Shown here in pieces: positions 33,693 to 43,394 of a stretch of DNA of 64,000 nucleotides. Each line of letters opens with the position of its first letter. Positions within the stretch are counted from its first letter, which is position 1. The position numbers and the translations under genes were made by a program. The notes beneath the pieces are model-generated. The model made no database searches and was not told the origin of the DNA. It saw only the letters and a list, made by a program, of their open reading frames with translations. Source of the stretch: CALBPI01 sp038531945 (GTDB lineage: Bacteria > Pseudomonadota > Gammaproteobacteria > Steroidobacterales > Woeseiaceae); NCBI GenBank assembly GCA_038531945.1, contig JBCBBH010000003.1:806001-870000 (forward strand). Direction: 5' to 3'.

Positions 33693-34016
33693 ATGAGCAA
33701 ACTGTACCGCATTTCTTTCGCAAGCCAAGGCCGGGTGTATGAGGTTTTCGCCGAATCCGTCGTGCAGTCCGATCTGTTCGGCTTCCTCGAGATATCTGAA
33801 CTCAAGTTTGGCGCGAGGAGCGCGGTCGTCGTCGATCCGAGCGAGGAGCGCATCAAGTCGGAGTTCGAAGGCGTGAAACGTACGTTGATACCCATGCACA
33901 ACGTGATTCGGATTGATGAGGTCGAGAAGCAGGGCGTCAGCAAAGTCTCGAAAATGGATGGCTCGAATGTCACGCCGTTTCCCGCCAGCGTGTACCCGCA
34001 GGGCAGCAACGATTAA
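33693..34016 (+). CDS. DUF1820 family protein
   Basis: 107 residues. MSKLYRISFASQGRVYEVFAE, LFGFLEISELKFGARSAVVVDPSEERIKSEF and IPMHNVIRIDEVEKQG are the full DUF1820 pattern. It is a small cytosolic protein of unknown function kept in gamma- and betaproteobacteria. A perfect Shine-Dalgarno AGGAGG (33682-33687) 5 nt before the ATG suggests high translation. Divergent from the TagH-like gene. Confidence 0.92.
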   Translation: MSKLYRISFASQGRVYEVFAESVVQSDLFGFLEISELKFGARSAVVVDPSEERIKSEFEGVKRTLIPMHNVIRIDEVEKQGVSKVSKMDGSNVTPFPASVYPQGSND

Positions 34017-34085
34017 CTAGTCTGTCGAGTCCGCGGCAGTGCAGGTATGATTCGCGCGAGCCGAGTCAACTGCCTGTGAGCGTCC

Positions 34086-37000
34086 ATGCCAACAACCTGC
34101 ACCGCGCCAGCCATCGTTGAGGTTGCGGCTGAATCCGCACTGACCGAGTTCCAAGCCACCCGACTTACAGAGCAACTGCGGCGTCACTTTCCGAGCGTCA
34201 GGGCCGTCTCGGCGCGCTATGTGGTCGTGGTCGCGCTGACCGAATCGGTCGATTCTGAAACGCTTTCGCGGTTGCGACAGGTCCTGACAAATAACTCGAA
34301 AGAAATTACCTTACCTACTGATGCGAATATAGATATTGGACCAAGAGCCGGGACGATTTCTCCCTGGTCCAGCAAAGCGACCGATATTGTTCATCGCTGT
34401 GGATTGACCGTTGTCGACCGGGTTGAACGGGTGACCCGCTACTGGATCGATGGACTCGAGTCCGGTCAGCTTGAGGCCGCACTGCCGATTCTGATGGATC
34501 GGATGACAGAAGCGGCATACCGTTCTGAAACATCAGGAGAGCGGTTGTTCGACGAGGCCGAGCCGCGTCCATTGGCATCGATTGCGCTCGCCGACGCGCC
34601 GCTGGAAGCGCTGGAGCAAGCGAATGTCGCGATGGGCCTTGCGCTGTCGTCGGATGAGCTCGAGTATCTCGCGGCGCATTACACTGAGGTGGGCCGCAAT
34701 CCAACGGACGCCGAACTGATGATGTTCGCACAGGCCAATTCTGAGCATTGTCGTCACAAGATCTTCAACGCGTCGTGGCGGATAGACGGGCAGTCGATGG
34801 AGCACAGTCTGTTCGGAATGATCCGGCACACGAGCTCTGTCTCTCCCGACGGCATCTTGAGTGCGTACTCCGACAACGCGGCGGTGCTGGCGGGGCCTCG
34901 CGCCAGCCGGTTGATGATCGATGACACCGGCCACTGGCAGAGCCAGCTCGAACCGGTGGATATCGCCATCAAGGTCGAAACCCACAACCACCCGACGGCG
35001 ATCTCGCCGCACCCGGGCGCAGCCACAGGGGCCGGCGGCGAGATTCGCGATGAAGGCGCCACCGGGCTCGGTGCGCAACCGAAAGCCGGTGTGTGTGGCT
35101 TCAGTGTGTCCGACTTGAATATTCCTGATTGGACCCAGCCCTGGGAAGCCGATATCGGCAAACCGGACCGGATTGTCTCCGGGCTGGACATCATGCTTGA
35201 GGGTCCGATCGGTGCCGCAGCATTCAATAACGAGTTCGGCCGTCCGAATATCGGCGGCTACTTCCGGACGTTCCTCGCCGATCGCGAAGACACCCGGTTC
35301 TGGGGCTACCACAAGCCGATCATGATCGCCGGTGGGCTCGGCAACGTGCGGCGCGAGCATGCCGTCAAACAGGAAGTACCCGCGGATGCGCTCGTCGTGG
35401 TCCTTGGCGGTCCAGGCATGCTGATCGGACTGGGCGGTGGCGCCGCGTCCAGCATGACGAGTGGTGCGAGTGATGCCGATCTGGATTTCGCATCCGTGCA
35501 ACGCGGCAACCCCGAGATGCAGCGGCGCGCGCAGGAAGTGATCAATGCTTGTTGGCGACGTGGCGAATCCAGCCCGATTCTGCTGATCCATGATGTCGGG
35601 GCGGGCGGGTTGTCGAACGCGATCCCGGAGGCGGTCGATCATTCGTCATTGGGTGGACGTTTCGATTTGCGATCGATCTTGACCGACGAATCGCAGATGT
35701 CGCCAATGGAAATCTGGTGCAACGAGTCCCAAGAGCGCTATGTGCTCGTGATTGCGCAGGAATCTGAAGCCGAATTCGGTGAGATTTGTGCGCGCGAACG
35801 TTGTCCGTTCGCTGTGGTGGGTTCGCTGACCAGCGATCGCCAACTGATCGTGGAAGACCCGCTGCTCGAAGGCGTACCCGTCGACCTGCCGATGGACGTG
35901 TTGCTTGGCAAAACCCCGCAGATGTCGCGCGACGTCGCACGGATCGAGCGGCCGGTAACGCCATTCGATACGACCGACGTGCGCCTCGAGGATGCGTGGC
36001 GCCGCGTGCTTGCGATACCGAGTGTTGCGGACAAGAGTTTCCTGATTCATATCGGCGACCGAACCGTCGGCGGGCTGGTGAGTCGCGATCAGTTGGTCGG
36101 ACGCTGGCAGGTGCCCGTCAGTGATGTCGCGGTCACATTGTCGACGCATTCCGATCACTGCGGTGAAGCGATGGCGATGGGCGAGCGCACGCCCGTTGCG
36201 TGTGAAAACCCCGGTGCGGCCGCGCGTTTGGCCGTCGTGGAATCACTCACCAACATCCTCGCCGCAGATGTCGCTCGATTATCTGACATCAAGCTTTCGG
36301 CAAACTGGATGGCGGCTGCTGGTCAGCCGGGACAGGACGCCGGACTGTACGACGCAGTGCAGGCGATCGGGCAGGTGTTGTGCCCGGCGCTCGGAATCGC
36401 AATTCCGGTCGGTAAAGACTCGTTGTCGATGCATACGCAGTGGTCGAGCGAGCGTGGCGAGGAACACTCGGTCACGGCGCCGGTGTCTCTGATCGTGACC
36501 GCGTTCGCGCCGGTCGGCGATGTCCGCAAGACACTCACGCCGGAGTTGCAACCGGTCGATGGCAGCGCGCTGATCTTTGTGGACTTGTCGGAAGATCCGG
36601 AGGCACTCGGGCGCAGCGCCTTGGCGCAAGCGTGGCGCCAGCAGGGCGGTCGATGCGCGGATGCCGCACCGGCCGCGACGTTAAAATCCCTGCTCGAGGC
36701 ACTGATCGATGTTCGCAAATCCGGACAAGCCCTGGCCTGGCATGATCGCGCCGACGGTGGACTGCTCGCGACGTTCGCGGAGATGATTTTCGCCAGTCGA
36801 TTGGGTGTTGACGCCACTTTGCCGGACGATTCGGTCAACGATCTCGCCTGGTTGTTCTCGGAGGGACCCGGCGTTGTCATACAGGTGGCTGAATCGCACC
36901 TCGCACAAGTCCACGCACGCTTCGCCGTGGCGGGTGCCGGAGCTCGCTGCATGACGCTGGCACACGTCACAGATACCGCGCGACTGGTTGTTCGCCGGCG

Positions 37001-37970
37001 CGGTGAAACCCTACTCGACGTGCCGCGTCGCGACTTGCAGCTCTGTTGGTCCGAGATGAGTTTTCGAATGCAGGCGCTGCGCGATCACCCAACGTGCGCC
37101 GCAGAGGCGTACGAGCGCGTCGCCGACGATAGTGACCCCGGGTTGGTTGTGCACTGGCCGGATTCGTCACGGCGCACGGCAGCGGTCAGTACCACCCGCC
37201 CGACCGTCGCGGTCCTCAGAGAGCAGGGCGTCAACAGTCAACATGAGATGGCGGCCGCGTTCATTGCTGCCGGCTTCGATGCCGTGGATGTGCACATGTC
37301 CGACATCGAACAAGGTCGCGTGTCGTTGGCCTCCTTCCAGGCGATGGCCGCATGCGGCGGTTTTTCGTTTGGCGACGTGTTGGGCGCGGGCGGTGGATGG
37401 GCGCGATCGATCCTCGAGGTTCCCGCACTTCGCGACGCCTTCAGTGCCTGGTTCGAGCGCGCCGACGTTTTGACGCTCGGGGTCTGCAACGGTTGCCAGA
37501 TGCTCAGTCAATTGACCTCGCTGATCCCGGGAACGCAGCACTGGCCAGCATTTGTGCACAACCGTTCCGCGCAGTTTGAAGCGCGGTTGTCGCAAGTGAG
37601 GATCAACACACTCGATAGCCCGTGGTTCGACGGCATGGCCGGGTTGCAGGTTCCGGTGGTCGTGTCGCACGGTGAAGGTCGTGCCAGGTTTGATCACGAC
37701 GATAGCGCGCATGCAGCACTGAACGCGGGTGTGGTCGCAGCACAATACGTGGAAGGCGATGGTCGAATTGCGACGCGTTATCCCGCGAATCCGAACGGGT
37801 CTGCACAAGGCATCGCGATGCTCACCAGCGACGACGGTCGGGTCGCGATCAGCATGCCGCATCCGGAGCGCACGCTACGGGCTGCTCAACACAGCTGGCA
37901 TCCGGCGGACTGGGCTGAGTACGGTCCGTGGTTTCAGTTGTTTGAGAACGCGAAACGCGCGCTCAGTTAG
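34086..37970 (+). CDS. purL: phosphoribosylformylglycinamidine synthase (large, single-chain)
   Basis: 1294 residues, the length of the E. coli enzyme. Fourth step of de novo purine synthesis: FGAR + glutamine + ATP to FGAM. N-terminal domain, linker, two AIR-synthase-like halves (NSEHCRHKIFNA, IKVETHNHPTAISPHPGAATGAGGEIRDEGA; second half WMAAAGQPGQDAGLYDAVQ) and a C-terminal glutaminase with nucleophile C1134 (LGVCNGCQM) and H1259/E1261 (PHPERT). Monocistronic; the stop overlaps the convergent gene's stop by 4 nt. Confidence 0.98.
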   Translation: MPTTCTAPAIVEVAAESALTEFQATRLTEQLRRHFPSVRAVSARYVVVVALTESVDSETLSRLRQVLTNNSKEITLPTDANIDIGPRAGTISPWSSKATDIVHRCGLTVVDRVERVTRYWIDGLESGQLEAALPILMDRMTEAAYRSETSGERLFDEAEPRPLASIALADAPLEALEQANVAMGLALSSDELEYLAAHYTEVGRNPTDAELMMFAQANSEHCRHKIFNASWRIDGQSMEHSLFGMIRHTSSVSPDGILSAYSDNAAVLAGPRASRLMIDDTGHWQSQLEPVDIAIKVETHNHPTAISPHPGAATGAGGEIRDEGATGLGAQPKAGVCGFSVSDLNIPDWTQPWEADIGKPDRIVSGLDIMLEGPIGAAAFNNEFGRPNIGGYFRTFLADREDTRFWGYHKPIMIAGGLGNVRREHAVKQEVPADALVVVLGGPGMLIGLGGGAASSMTSGASDADLDFASVQRGNPEMQRRAQEVINACWRRGESSPILLIHDVGAGGLSNAIPEAVDHSSLGGRFDLRSILTDESQMSPMEIWCNESQERYVLVIAQESEAEFGEICARERCPFAVVGSLTSDRQLIVEDPLLEGVPVDLPMDVLLGKTPQMSRDVARIERPVTPFDTTDVRLEDAWRRVLAIPSVADKSFLIHIGDRTVGGLVSRDQLVGRWQVPVSDVAVTLSTHSDHCGEAMAMGERTPVACENPGAAARLAVVESLTNILAADVARLSDIKLSANWMAAAGQPGQDAGLYDAVQAIGQVLCPALGIAIPVGKDSLSMHTQWSSERGEEHSVTAPVSLIVTAFAPVGDVRKTLTPELQPVDGSALIFVDLSEDPEALGRSALAQAWRQQGGRCADAAPAATLKSLLEALIDVRKSGQALAWHDRADGGLLATFAEMIFASRLGVDATLPDDSVNDLAWLFSEGPGVVIQVAESHLAQVHARFAVAGAGARCMTLAHVTDTARLVVRRRGETLLDVPRRDLQLCWSEMSFRMQALRDHPTCAAEAYERVADDSDPGLVVHWPDSSRRTAAVSTTRPTVAVLREQGVNSQHEMAAAFIAAGFDAVDVHMSDIEQGRVSLASFQAMAACGGFSFGDVLGAGGGWARSILEVPALRDAFSAWFERADVLTLGVCNGCQMLSQLTSLIPGTQHWPAFVHNRSAQFEARLSQVRINTLDSPWFDGMAGLQVPVVVSHGEGRARFDHDDSAHAALNAGVVAAQYVEGDGRIATRYPANPNGSAQGIAMLTSDDGRVAISMPHPERTLRAAQHSWHPADWAEYGPWFQLFENAKRALS

Positions 37971-38644
37971 TCGTTGTACCGCGCATCATGTGCAACGCGC
38001 CGCATCGCTTCGCGCAGTCGGTCACGGCGAACGAATGCCTCGTGCAACATATCTTTCAGCAGCGCCACCAAGACACGCGCAGCCGAAGGGGACAACGACG
38101 GCAACGTCGTGGCGCTGTCGAGATCGAACAGGATGTCGCGACAGAATCTCGCCAGCGCATCGTCGACGCCCGCGAGGCTAGCCGCCTCGGTGACTGCGTT
38201 GAACAGGGTCATCCGGCCGTCTGAGCCCATGGCGTCCGCACACATCAGCGTGATGCGGTGGCTCAACATCACAAGCGCCTGCCAGTGCCCGTCGCGATAA
38301 CACGCCAGCGCTTCAGTCACCGGGTCTACGAGCTCTGCCGGCAGTCGATCCAGTTCAAACGATGGCAGTGGTTTCACGACGGGCTCCCACAATCCATCGA
38401 TCGTCAGCTCGTCGTCCGCGTAAGTTACCGGCCCGCTGCAGAGAAACACGGGGCGACGGCAAGCAGGACAGAGGGCACTGATACCGATACGCCGTGGTCG
38501 GTTGGTAATCAGCCACTGCCAGGCGGGCGTCGCCTGCACGGTCATCTGCGCGTAAACGCCGCAGTGCGGGCACGTCATGGACAGTGCCGGTTCGAGTAGC
38601 TCCCGGAGGCTGTGATGCTCACGGATGTGCATCAACGAGGCCAT
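37967..38644 (-). CDS. DUF4145-like protein with zinc-binding N-terminus
   Basis: 225 residues. An N-terminal zinc ribbon (SMTCPHCGVYAQM and SALCPACRRPVFLC) is followed by a helical domain (about 90-220: LDRLPAELVDPVTEALACYRDGHWQALVMLSHRI), as in DUF4145/ Swt1-HEPN-like proteins. This HEPN-like fold is often found in nuclease-associated proteins, but no RxxxxH motif is evident. Just 2 nt downstream of ettA on the same strand. Convergent with purL. Function unknown. Confidence 0.7.
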   Translation of the reverse strand: MASLMHIREHHSLRELLEPALSMTCPHCGVYAQMTVQATPAWQWLITNRPRRIGISALCPACRRPVFLCSGPVTYADDELTIDGLWEPVVKPLPSFELDRLPAELVDPVTEALACYRDGHWQALVMLSHRITLMCADAMGSDGRMTLFNAVTEAASLAGVDDALARFCRDILFDLDSATTLPSLSPSAARVLVALLKDMLHEAFVRRDRLREAMRRVAHDARYND

Positions 38645-38646
38645 GT

Positions 38647-40320
38647 TCAGGCGGACAACCGTTTGTATTTGATTCTGCTCGGTTTCACCGCGTCATCTCC
38701 TAAACGACGTTTTCGATCCTCGATGTAGTCCTCGAAGTTTCCTGCGAAGAACACCACCTCGCTATCGCCTTCGAAGGCAAGGATATGAGTGGCGATCCGA
38801 TCCAGGAACCAGCGATCATGTGAGATCACGACCGCGGAGCCCGGGAACTCCAGCAAAGCCTGTTCGAGCGCGCGCAATGTCTCAACATCCAGATCGTTCG
38901 TCGGTTCGTCAAGCAGCAGCAGGTTGCCACCGGAGCGGAGTACTTTCGCTAGATGGACCCGGTTACGTTCGCCACCCGACAACAAACCGATTTTTTTTTG
39001 TTGTTCCGATCCTCGGAAATTGAACCGTCCGACGTACGCGCGGGACGGAATCTCGTAGTTGCCAATGACGATATTGTCCTGCTCGTCGGAAATTTCCTCC
39101 CAGACGGTCTTGCTGTCGTCCAGCGAATCACGCGACTGGTCGACATAGGCGGCTTGCACCGTGCTTCCGAGTCGAATTTCGCCCGCGTCCGGTTCGTGTT
39201 GACCGGTGATCATCCGGAACATCGTGGTTTTGCCGGCGCCATTCGGACCGATGACGCCAACGATGCCGCCGGGAGGCAGCTGGAAGGACAGGTCATCGAC
39301 CAGCAATTTGTCACCGAACGCTTTTTTGACTTTGTCCGCCTCGATCACGATGTCGCCCAGGCGTGGCCCCGGCGGGATATAGATTTCGTTGGTTTCGCTG
39401 CGTTTTTGGTAGTCCTGCGACGACAGTTCCTCAAAGCGCTTGAGCCGGGCCTTAGCCTTGGCCTGGCGGCCCTTGGGATTGCTCCGCACCCACTCCAACT
39501 CCTCCTGCATAGCCTTTTGGCGCGCAGCTTCGGTGCGTTCTTCGGTTTCGAGGCGCGCCTGTTTTTGTTCCAGCCAGGAGCTGTAGTTGCCTTCCCACGG
39601 AATGCCGTGACCGCGATCGAGTTCCAGAATCCAGCCAGCGACGTTATCGAGAAAGTAGCGATCGTGAGTTACCGCAATGACGGTGCCGGGGTATTCCTCG
39701 AGGAAACGCTCAAGCCAAGCCACAGACTCCGCATCGAGATGGTTGGTCGGTTCGTCGAGCAACAACATGTCCGGTTTGGACAGCAACAGGCGGCATAGCG
39801 CCACACGACGTCGCTCGCCTCCTGAGAGCTGAGAGACATCGGCGTCCCAAGGCGGCAGGCGCAGCGCATCAGCGGCGATGTCCAGGGTCCTCTCGAGTTC
39901 CCAGCCGCCCGCGGCGTCGATTTTGTCCTGCAGTTTGCCTTGCTCGGCCAACAGGTCATTCATTTCGTCGTCGCTCATCGGCTCGGCGAATTTCATGCTG
40001 ATTTCGTTAAAGCGATCCAGGAGTGCCTTGGTCTCGCCAACGCCTTCCTCAACGTTGCCGCGAACATCCTTATCAGGATCGAGTTCGGGTTCCTGTGGCA
40101 AATAGCCGATATTGATGCCGGGTTGCGGTCTCGCCTCACCATCGAACTCCTTGTCGACCCCGGCCATGATGCGCAACAACGAGGACTTTCCGGAGCCGTT
40201 CAAACCGAGCACCCCAATTTTGGCTCCCGGAAAAAACGACAGTGAAATATCCCTCAAGATCTGTCTCTTGGGCGGAACCACTTTCGAGACGCGGTTCATT
40301 GTGTAGATGTATTGCGCCAT
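38647..40320 (-). CDS. ettA: energy-dependent translational throttle ABC-F protein
   Basis: 557 residues from ATG 40320 (MAQYIYTMNRVSKVVPPKRQ). Two ABC domains with Walker A motifs GLNGSGKSS and GPNGAGKTT, signatures LSGGERRRVAL and LSGGERNRVHL, and the P-site linker rich in charged helices between. It binds the ribosomal E site and gates translation initiation according to ATP/ADP. Start chosen because it matches family length (555); the frame remains open 53 codons upstream. Divergent from glyA across 145 bp. A poly-A run in KKKIGL-coding sequence (near 38995) is the only oddity. Confidence 0.96.
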   Translation of the reverse strand: MAQYIYTMNRVSKVVPPKRQILRDISLSFFPGAKIGVLGLNGSGKSSLLRIMAGVDKEFDGEARPQPGINIGYLPQEPELDPDKDVRGNVEEGVGETKALLDRFNEISMKFAEPMSDDEMNDLLAEQGKLQDKIDAAGGWELERTLDIAADALRLPPWDADVSQLSGGERRRVALCRLLLSKPDMLLLDEPTNHLDAESVAWLERFLEEYPGTVIAVTHDRYFLDNVAGWILELDRGHGIPWEGNYSSWLEQKQARLETEERTEAARQKAMQEELEWVRSNPKGRQAKAKARLKRFEELSSQDYQKRSETNEIYIPPGPRLGDIVIEADKVKKAFGDKLLVDDLSFQLPPGGIVGVIGPNGAGKTTMFRMITGQHEPDAGEIRLGSTVQAAYVDQSRDSLDDSKTVWEEISDEQDNIVIGNYEIPSRAYVGRFNFRGSEQQKKIGLLSGGERNRVHLAKVLRSGGNLLLLDEPTNDLDVETLRALEQALLEFPGSAVVISHDRWFLDRIATHILAFEGDSEVVFFAGNFEDYIEDRKRRLGDDAVKPSRIKYKRLSA

Positions 40321-40414
40321 GCTGGCATCCTTCGGCGAGATCCTAGGCGCGCGATTATGCGTCCGCCATGGGGTATCCGGCAATCCGGCGGCTGCGCCGG
40401 ACGAGGCCCTAAGG

Positions 40415-40420
40415 TACAAT
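40415..40420 (+). promoter_or_regulatory. candidate glyA -10 box
   Basis: TACAAT 46 nt upstream of the glyA ATG, with AAGG before it and no strong -35. This is the only good -10 in the 145-bp divergent region on this strand. If real it would start transcription of the ten-gene run. Low confidence. Confidence 0.3.
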
Positions 40421-40465
40421 TTCGGGATCATTTTCACTGCGTCCACGCACTTGGAGAGCATCCCG

Positions 40466-41755
40466 ATGTTTGATGACACCTACACCATCGAAGGGTTCGA
40501 CGATGAATTGGCAGCCGCAATGCAACGCGAGTCTGTGCGCCAGGAACAGCACATCGAGCTGATCGCCTCCGAGAACTACGCAAGCCCGCGCGTGCTGGCC
40601 GCGCAAGGTTCCGTGTTGACCAACAAGTATGCGGAGGGGTATCCGTCGAAGCGCTACTACGGTGGCTGCGAGCATGTCGATGTCGCCGAGCAGTTGGCGA
40701 TCGATCGCGCGTGTGAATTGTTCGGTGCCGACTATGCCAACGTTCAGCCCCATTCAGGCTCGCAGGCGAATGCCGCGGTGTATCTCGCGTTGCTCGAGGC
40801 CGGCGACACCATCCTCGGAATGAGCCTGTCGCACGGCGGTCATCTGACGCATGGCGCGAAAGTGAATTTCTCGGGCAAGCTGTTCAATGCCGTCCAGTAC
40901 GGCGTCGATGATGACGGCCTGATCGATTACGACGAGGTTGCGCGCTTGGCCGAGGAGCACAAACCGAAGTTGTTGATCGGCGGGTTTTCGGCCTATTCAC
41001 GTGTGGTCGACTGGGCGCGGCTGGCAGAGATCGCGAAATCCGTGGGTGCCTATTTCCATGTGGATATGGCGCATATCGCCGGGTTGGTCGCTGCCGGCGT
41101 GTATCCGTCACCGGTCCCACATGCCGATGTCGTGACCACCACCACGCACAAGACACTGCGCGGCCCACGCGGGGGCATGATCCTGGCGCGCGCCAACGAC
41201 GCGTTGACCAAGAAGTTCAATTCACTGGTCTTCCCGGGCACGCAGGGTGGTCCGCTGATGCATGTCATCGCGGCCAAAGCCGTGGCCTACAAGGAGGCGC
41301 TTGAGCCGGACTTCCGTAGCTATCAGGAACAAGTGGTTGCCAACGCGCGTTGCATGGCAAGCGCGCTGCAGGATCGCGGGTACAAGATTGTGTCGGGTGG
41401 AACGGACAACCACCTGTTCCTCGTCGATTTGATCGATAAGGGCATCACAGGAAAGGCGGCCGATCAGGCGCTGCATTCAGCCAACATCACCGTCAACATG
41501 AATACGGTGCCGAATGATCCCCGGTCACCGTTTGTGACCAGTGGTCTTCGTATGGGTACGCCCGCCATCACGACGCGCGGATTCGGCGAGGCAGAATGCA
41601 CGATGCTGGCAGGTTGGATCGCTGACATTCTCGACGACATCGAAGACGAAGTCTGTCAGACGCGCGTGCGCAATGAGGTTCTGGCCTTGTGTGAGCGATT
41701 CCCGGTATACGGCGATCCCGCCCGCGGCGCAGAAGCGAGACACTCCGGCGCCTGA
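40466..41755 (+). CDS. glyA: serine hydroxymethyltransferase
   Basis: 429 residues from ATG 40466. It interconverts serine and glycine with tetrahydrofolate, the main source of one-carbon units. The PLP lysine is K229 in TTTHKTLRGPRGG, the same number as in E. coli. Also seen: QHIELIASENYASP, GCEHVD, and GSQANAAVY. Start chosen at MFDDTYTIEGFD with GGAGAG upstream. First gene of a compact unit running through nrdR, the rib genes, nusB, thiL and pgpA (gap to nrdR 2 nt). Confidence 0.97.
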   Translation: MFDDTYTIEGFDDELAAAMQRESVRQEQHIELIASENYASPRVLAAQGSVLTNKYAEGYPSKRYYGGCEHVDVAEQLAIDRACELFGADYANVQPHSGSQANAAVYLALLEAGDTILGMSLSHGGHLTHGAKVNFSGKLFNAVQYGVDDDGLIDYDEVARLAEEHKPKLLIGGFSAYSRVVDWARLAEIAKSVGAYFHVDMAHIAGLVAAGVYPSPVPHADVVTTTTHKTLRGPRGGMILARANDALTKKFNSLVFPGTQGGPLMHVIAAKAVAYKEALEPDFRSYQEQVVANARCMASALQDRGYKIVSGGTDNHLFLVDLIDKGITGKAADQALHSANITVNMNTVPNDPRSPFVTSGLRMGTPAITTRGFGEAECTMLAGWIADILDDIEDEVCQTRVRNEVLALCERFPVYGDPARGAEARHSGA

Positions 41756-41757
41756 AG

Positions 41758-42288
41758 ATGCATTGCCCGTTCTGCGGCAACGAGGAGACGAAAGTCATCG
41801 ATTCGCGGTTGGCGGCTGATGGCGGCCAGGTGCGCCGTCGTCGTCAATGTCTGGCATGCCGCGAACGGTTCACGACGTTCGAGGCCGCAGCGCTCGTGAT
41901 GCCGAGGGTTATCAAGAACAACGAGTCTCGACAGCCGTTCGACGATACGAAGTTGCGGTCCAGCATGACGCGCGCATTGGAAAAACGTCCGGTCCCCGCC
42001 GATGCGCTTGAGGCGGAAATCAGTCAGATTGAACACGAGCTGCAAACCATGGGTGAGCGCGAAGTCGAGTCTAGCTTGCTCGGGGAGATGGTCATGAACG
42101 CGCTGCGGCGACTGGATGATGTGGCCTACGTGCGCTACGCGTCGGTGTATCGCAGCTTCCAGGACGTCACGGAGTTCCAGGAAGAAATTCGACGGTTGGA
42201 GGCAATGTCGCGCGCTGACGATCGTGAACAAATGTCATTGCTTCCGGATGGACCCAAGTCGAAGTCGCCCGGTCCGCGCAACCGCTGA
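41758..42288 (+). CDS. nrdR: transcriptional repressor NrdR
   Basis: 176 residues. Zinc ribbon MHCPFCGNEETKVIDSR ... QCLACRERFTTFE and an ATP-cone (about 49-139, PRVIKNNESRQPFDDTKL). It senses ATP/dATP and represses ribonucleotide reductase genes at NrdR boxes. Somewhat longer than the 150-residue norm because of a polar C-terminal tail. Translation is coupled with glyA upstream; ribD starts 4 nt after its stop. Confidence 0.96.
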   Translation: MHCPFCGNEETKVIDSRLAADGGQVRRRRQCLACRERFTTFEAAALVMPRVIKNNESRQPFDDTKLRSSMTRALEKRPVPADALEAEISQIEHELQTMGEREVESSLLGEMVMNALRRLDDVAYVRYASVYRSFQDVTEFQEEIRRLEAMSRADDREQMSLLPDGPKSKSPGPRNR

Positions 42289-42292
42289 CGCT

Positions 42293-43393
42293 ATGGCGGA
42301 TTTTTCATCAACGGATCGACGGTACATGCGCCGTGCCCTCGAGCTGGCCGCGAACGGCATGAACACGACGACGCCGAATCCGGCCGTCGGATGCGTCATC
42401 GCTCGCGGTGAAACGATGATCGCAGAGGCCTTCCATCAGCGGGCGGGCGAGGCGCACGCAGAAGCGCTGGCATTGGCGCAGGCCGGCGACGCCGCGAGCG
42501 GCGCGACGGTTTATGTCACGCTGGAGCCCTGCACAGTCGATGGTCGCACCCCGCCTTGCGTCGATGCGTTGATTGCGGCGAACGTGTCCGAAGTCGTTTT
42601 TGCGATGGTCGATCCCAACCCCGCGGTCAGCGGAAAAGGTCAGCAGCAACTTGAAGCGGCCGGAATTCGCGTAATGTCAGGTTTGTTTGCCGATATCGCT
42701 GCATCAATGAACGAGGGGTACATCTCGCGGCAAACCGTGGGACGTCCGTTCGTGACCATGAAGTGGGCGCAGAGCCTGGACGGGGCGAGCGCAATGTCGA
42801 GCGGCGAGAGTCAGTGGATTACTGGCGCGGAAGCCCGCCAAGACGCCCACAACCTTCGCGCTCGCGCGTGCGCGATTCTGACCGGTGTGGGGACGGTGCT
42901 TTCGGATGACCCGGCATTGACGGCGCGTGCCGAGGGGGTGAGCCGGCAGCCCCTGCGAGTGATCGGGGATAGCCACTGGCGAACGCCTGTCGAAGCAAGG
43001 GTCCTCTCTGGCGACGGCGGTGCACTGGTCGTTGGCACTGGGCCGTGCGAAAATGACCAATTGCAGGAGCGTGCAACCTGTTGGTGTATGCCGGGAGATG
43101 CCGACGATCGGGTCGATCTCAAGGCATTGCTGAAGCGGTTGGCGGACGAAGGCATCAACGAATTGATGGTGGAGGCAGGCGCCACGCTCAACGGCGCTCT
43201 GCTGGACCGCGATTTGGTCGATCGAGTGGTCGTTTACGTTGCGCCGACGTTACTCGGCAGCGAAACGCAGCGTGCTGTTGTGACCCCGGGTTGGCAGGCG
43301 CTGGCCCACGGCAGGCATTTTTCGATGGAAGATATCAGAACGGTCGGTCAGGACCTGCGTTTGCAGATGATCCCGCGACGTTCGGCGGAATAA
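42293..43393 (+). CDS. ribD: bifunctional riboflavin deaminase/reductase
   Basis: 366 residues from ATG 42293. N-terminal cytidine-deaminase-like zinc site (AGEAHAEALAL and LEPCTVDGRTPPCVDAL: HAE, PC..C) deaminates the pyrimidine; the C-terminal reductase (about 145-366, MKWAQSLDGASAMSSGESQWITG) uses NADPH. Steps two and three of riboflavin synthesis from GTP. Clustered with ribE, ribBA and ribH. Confidence 0.97.
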   Translation: MADFSSTDRRYMRRALELAANGMNTTTPNPAVGCVIARGETMIAEAFHQRAGEAHAEALALAQAGDAASGATVYVTLEPCTVDGRTPPCVDALIAANVSEVVFAMVDPNPAVSGKGQQQLEAAGIRVMSGLFADIAASMNEGYISRQTVGRPFVTMKWAQSLDGASAMSSGESQWITGAEARQDAHNLRARACAILTGVGTVLSDDPALTARAEGVSRQPLRVIGDSHWRTPVEARVLSGDGGALVVGTGPCENDQLQERATCWCMPGDADDRVDLKALLKRLADEGINELMVEAGATLNGALLDRDLVDRVVVYVAPTLLGSETQRAVVTPGWQALAHGRHFSMEDIRTVGQDLRLQMIPRRSAE

Positions 43394-43394
43394 C

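Noticed and set aside
33539..34009. 156-codon minus-strand frame opposite DUF1820
   Set aside because: DUF1820 matches its family over its full length with a perfect Shine-Dalgarno; the opposite frame has no support.
38985..39005. Run of T as an intrinsic terminator
   Set aside because: It is inside ettA, encoding lysines of the conserved QQKKIGLLSGG segment, with no stem before it.
42116..42293. FMN riboswitch or upstream extension of ribD
   Set aside because: ribD starts 4 nt after nrdR with no untranslated leader. The open extension lies in another frame of nrdR.
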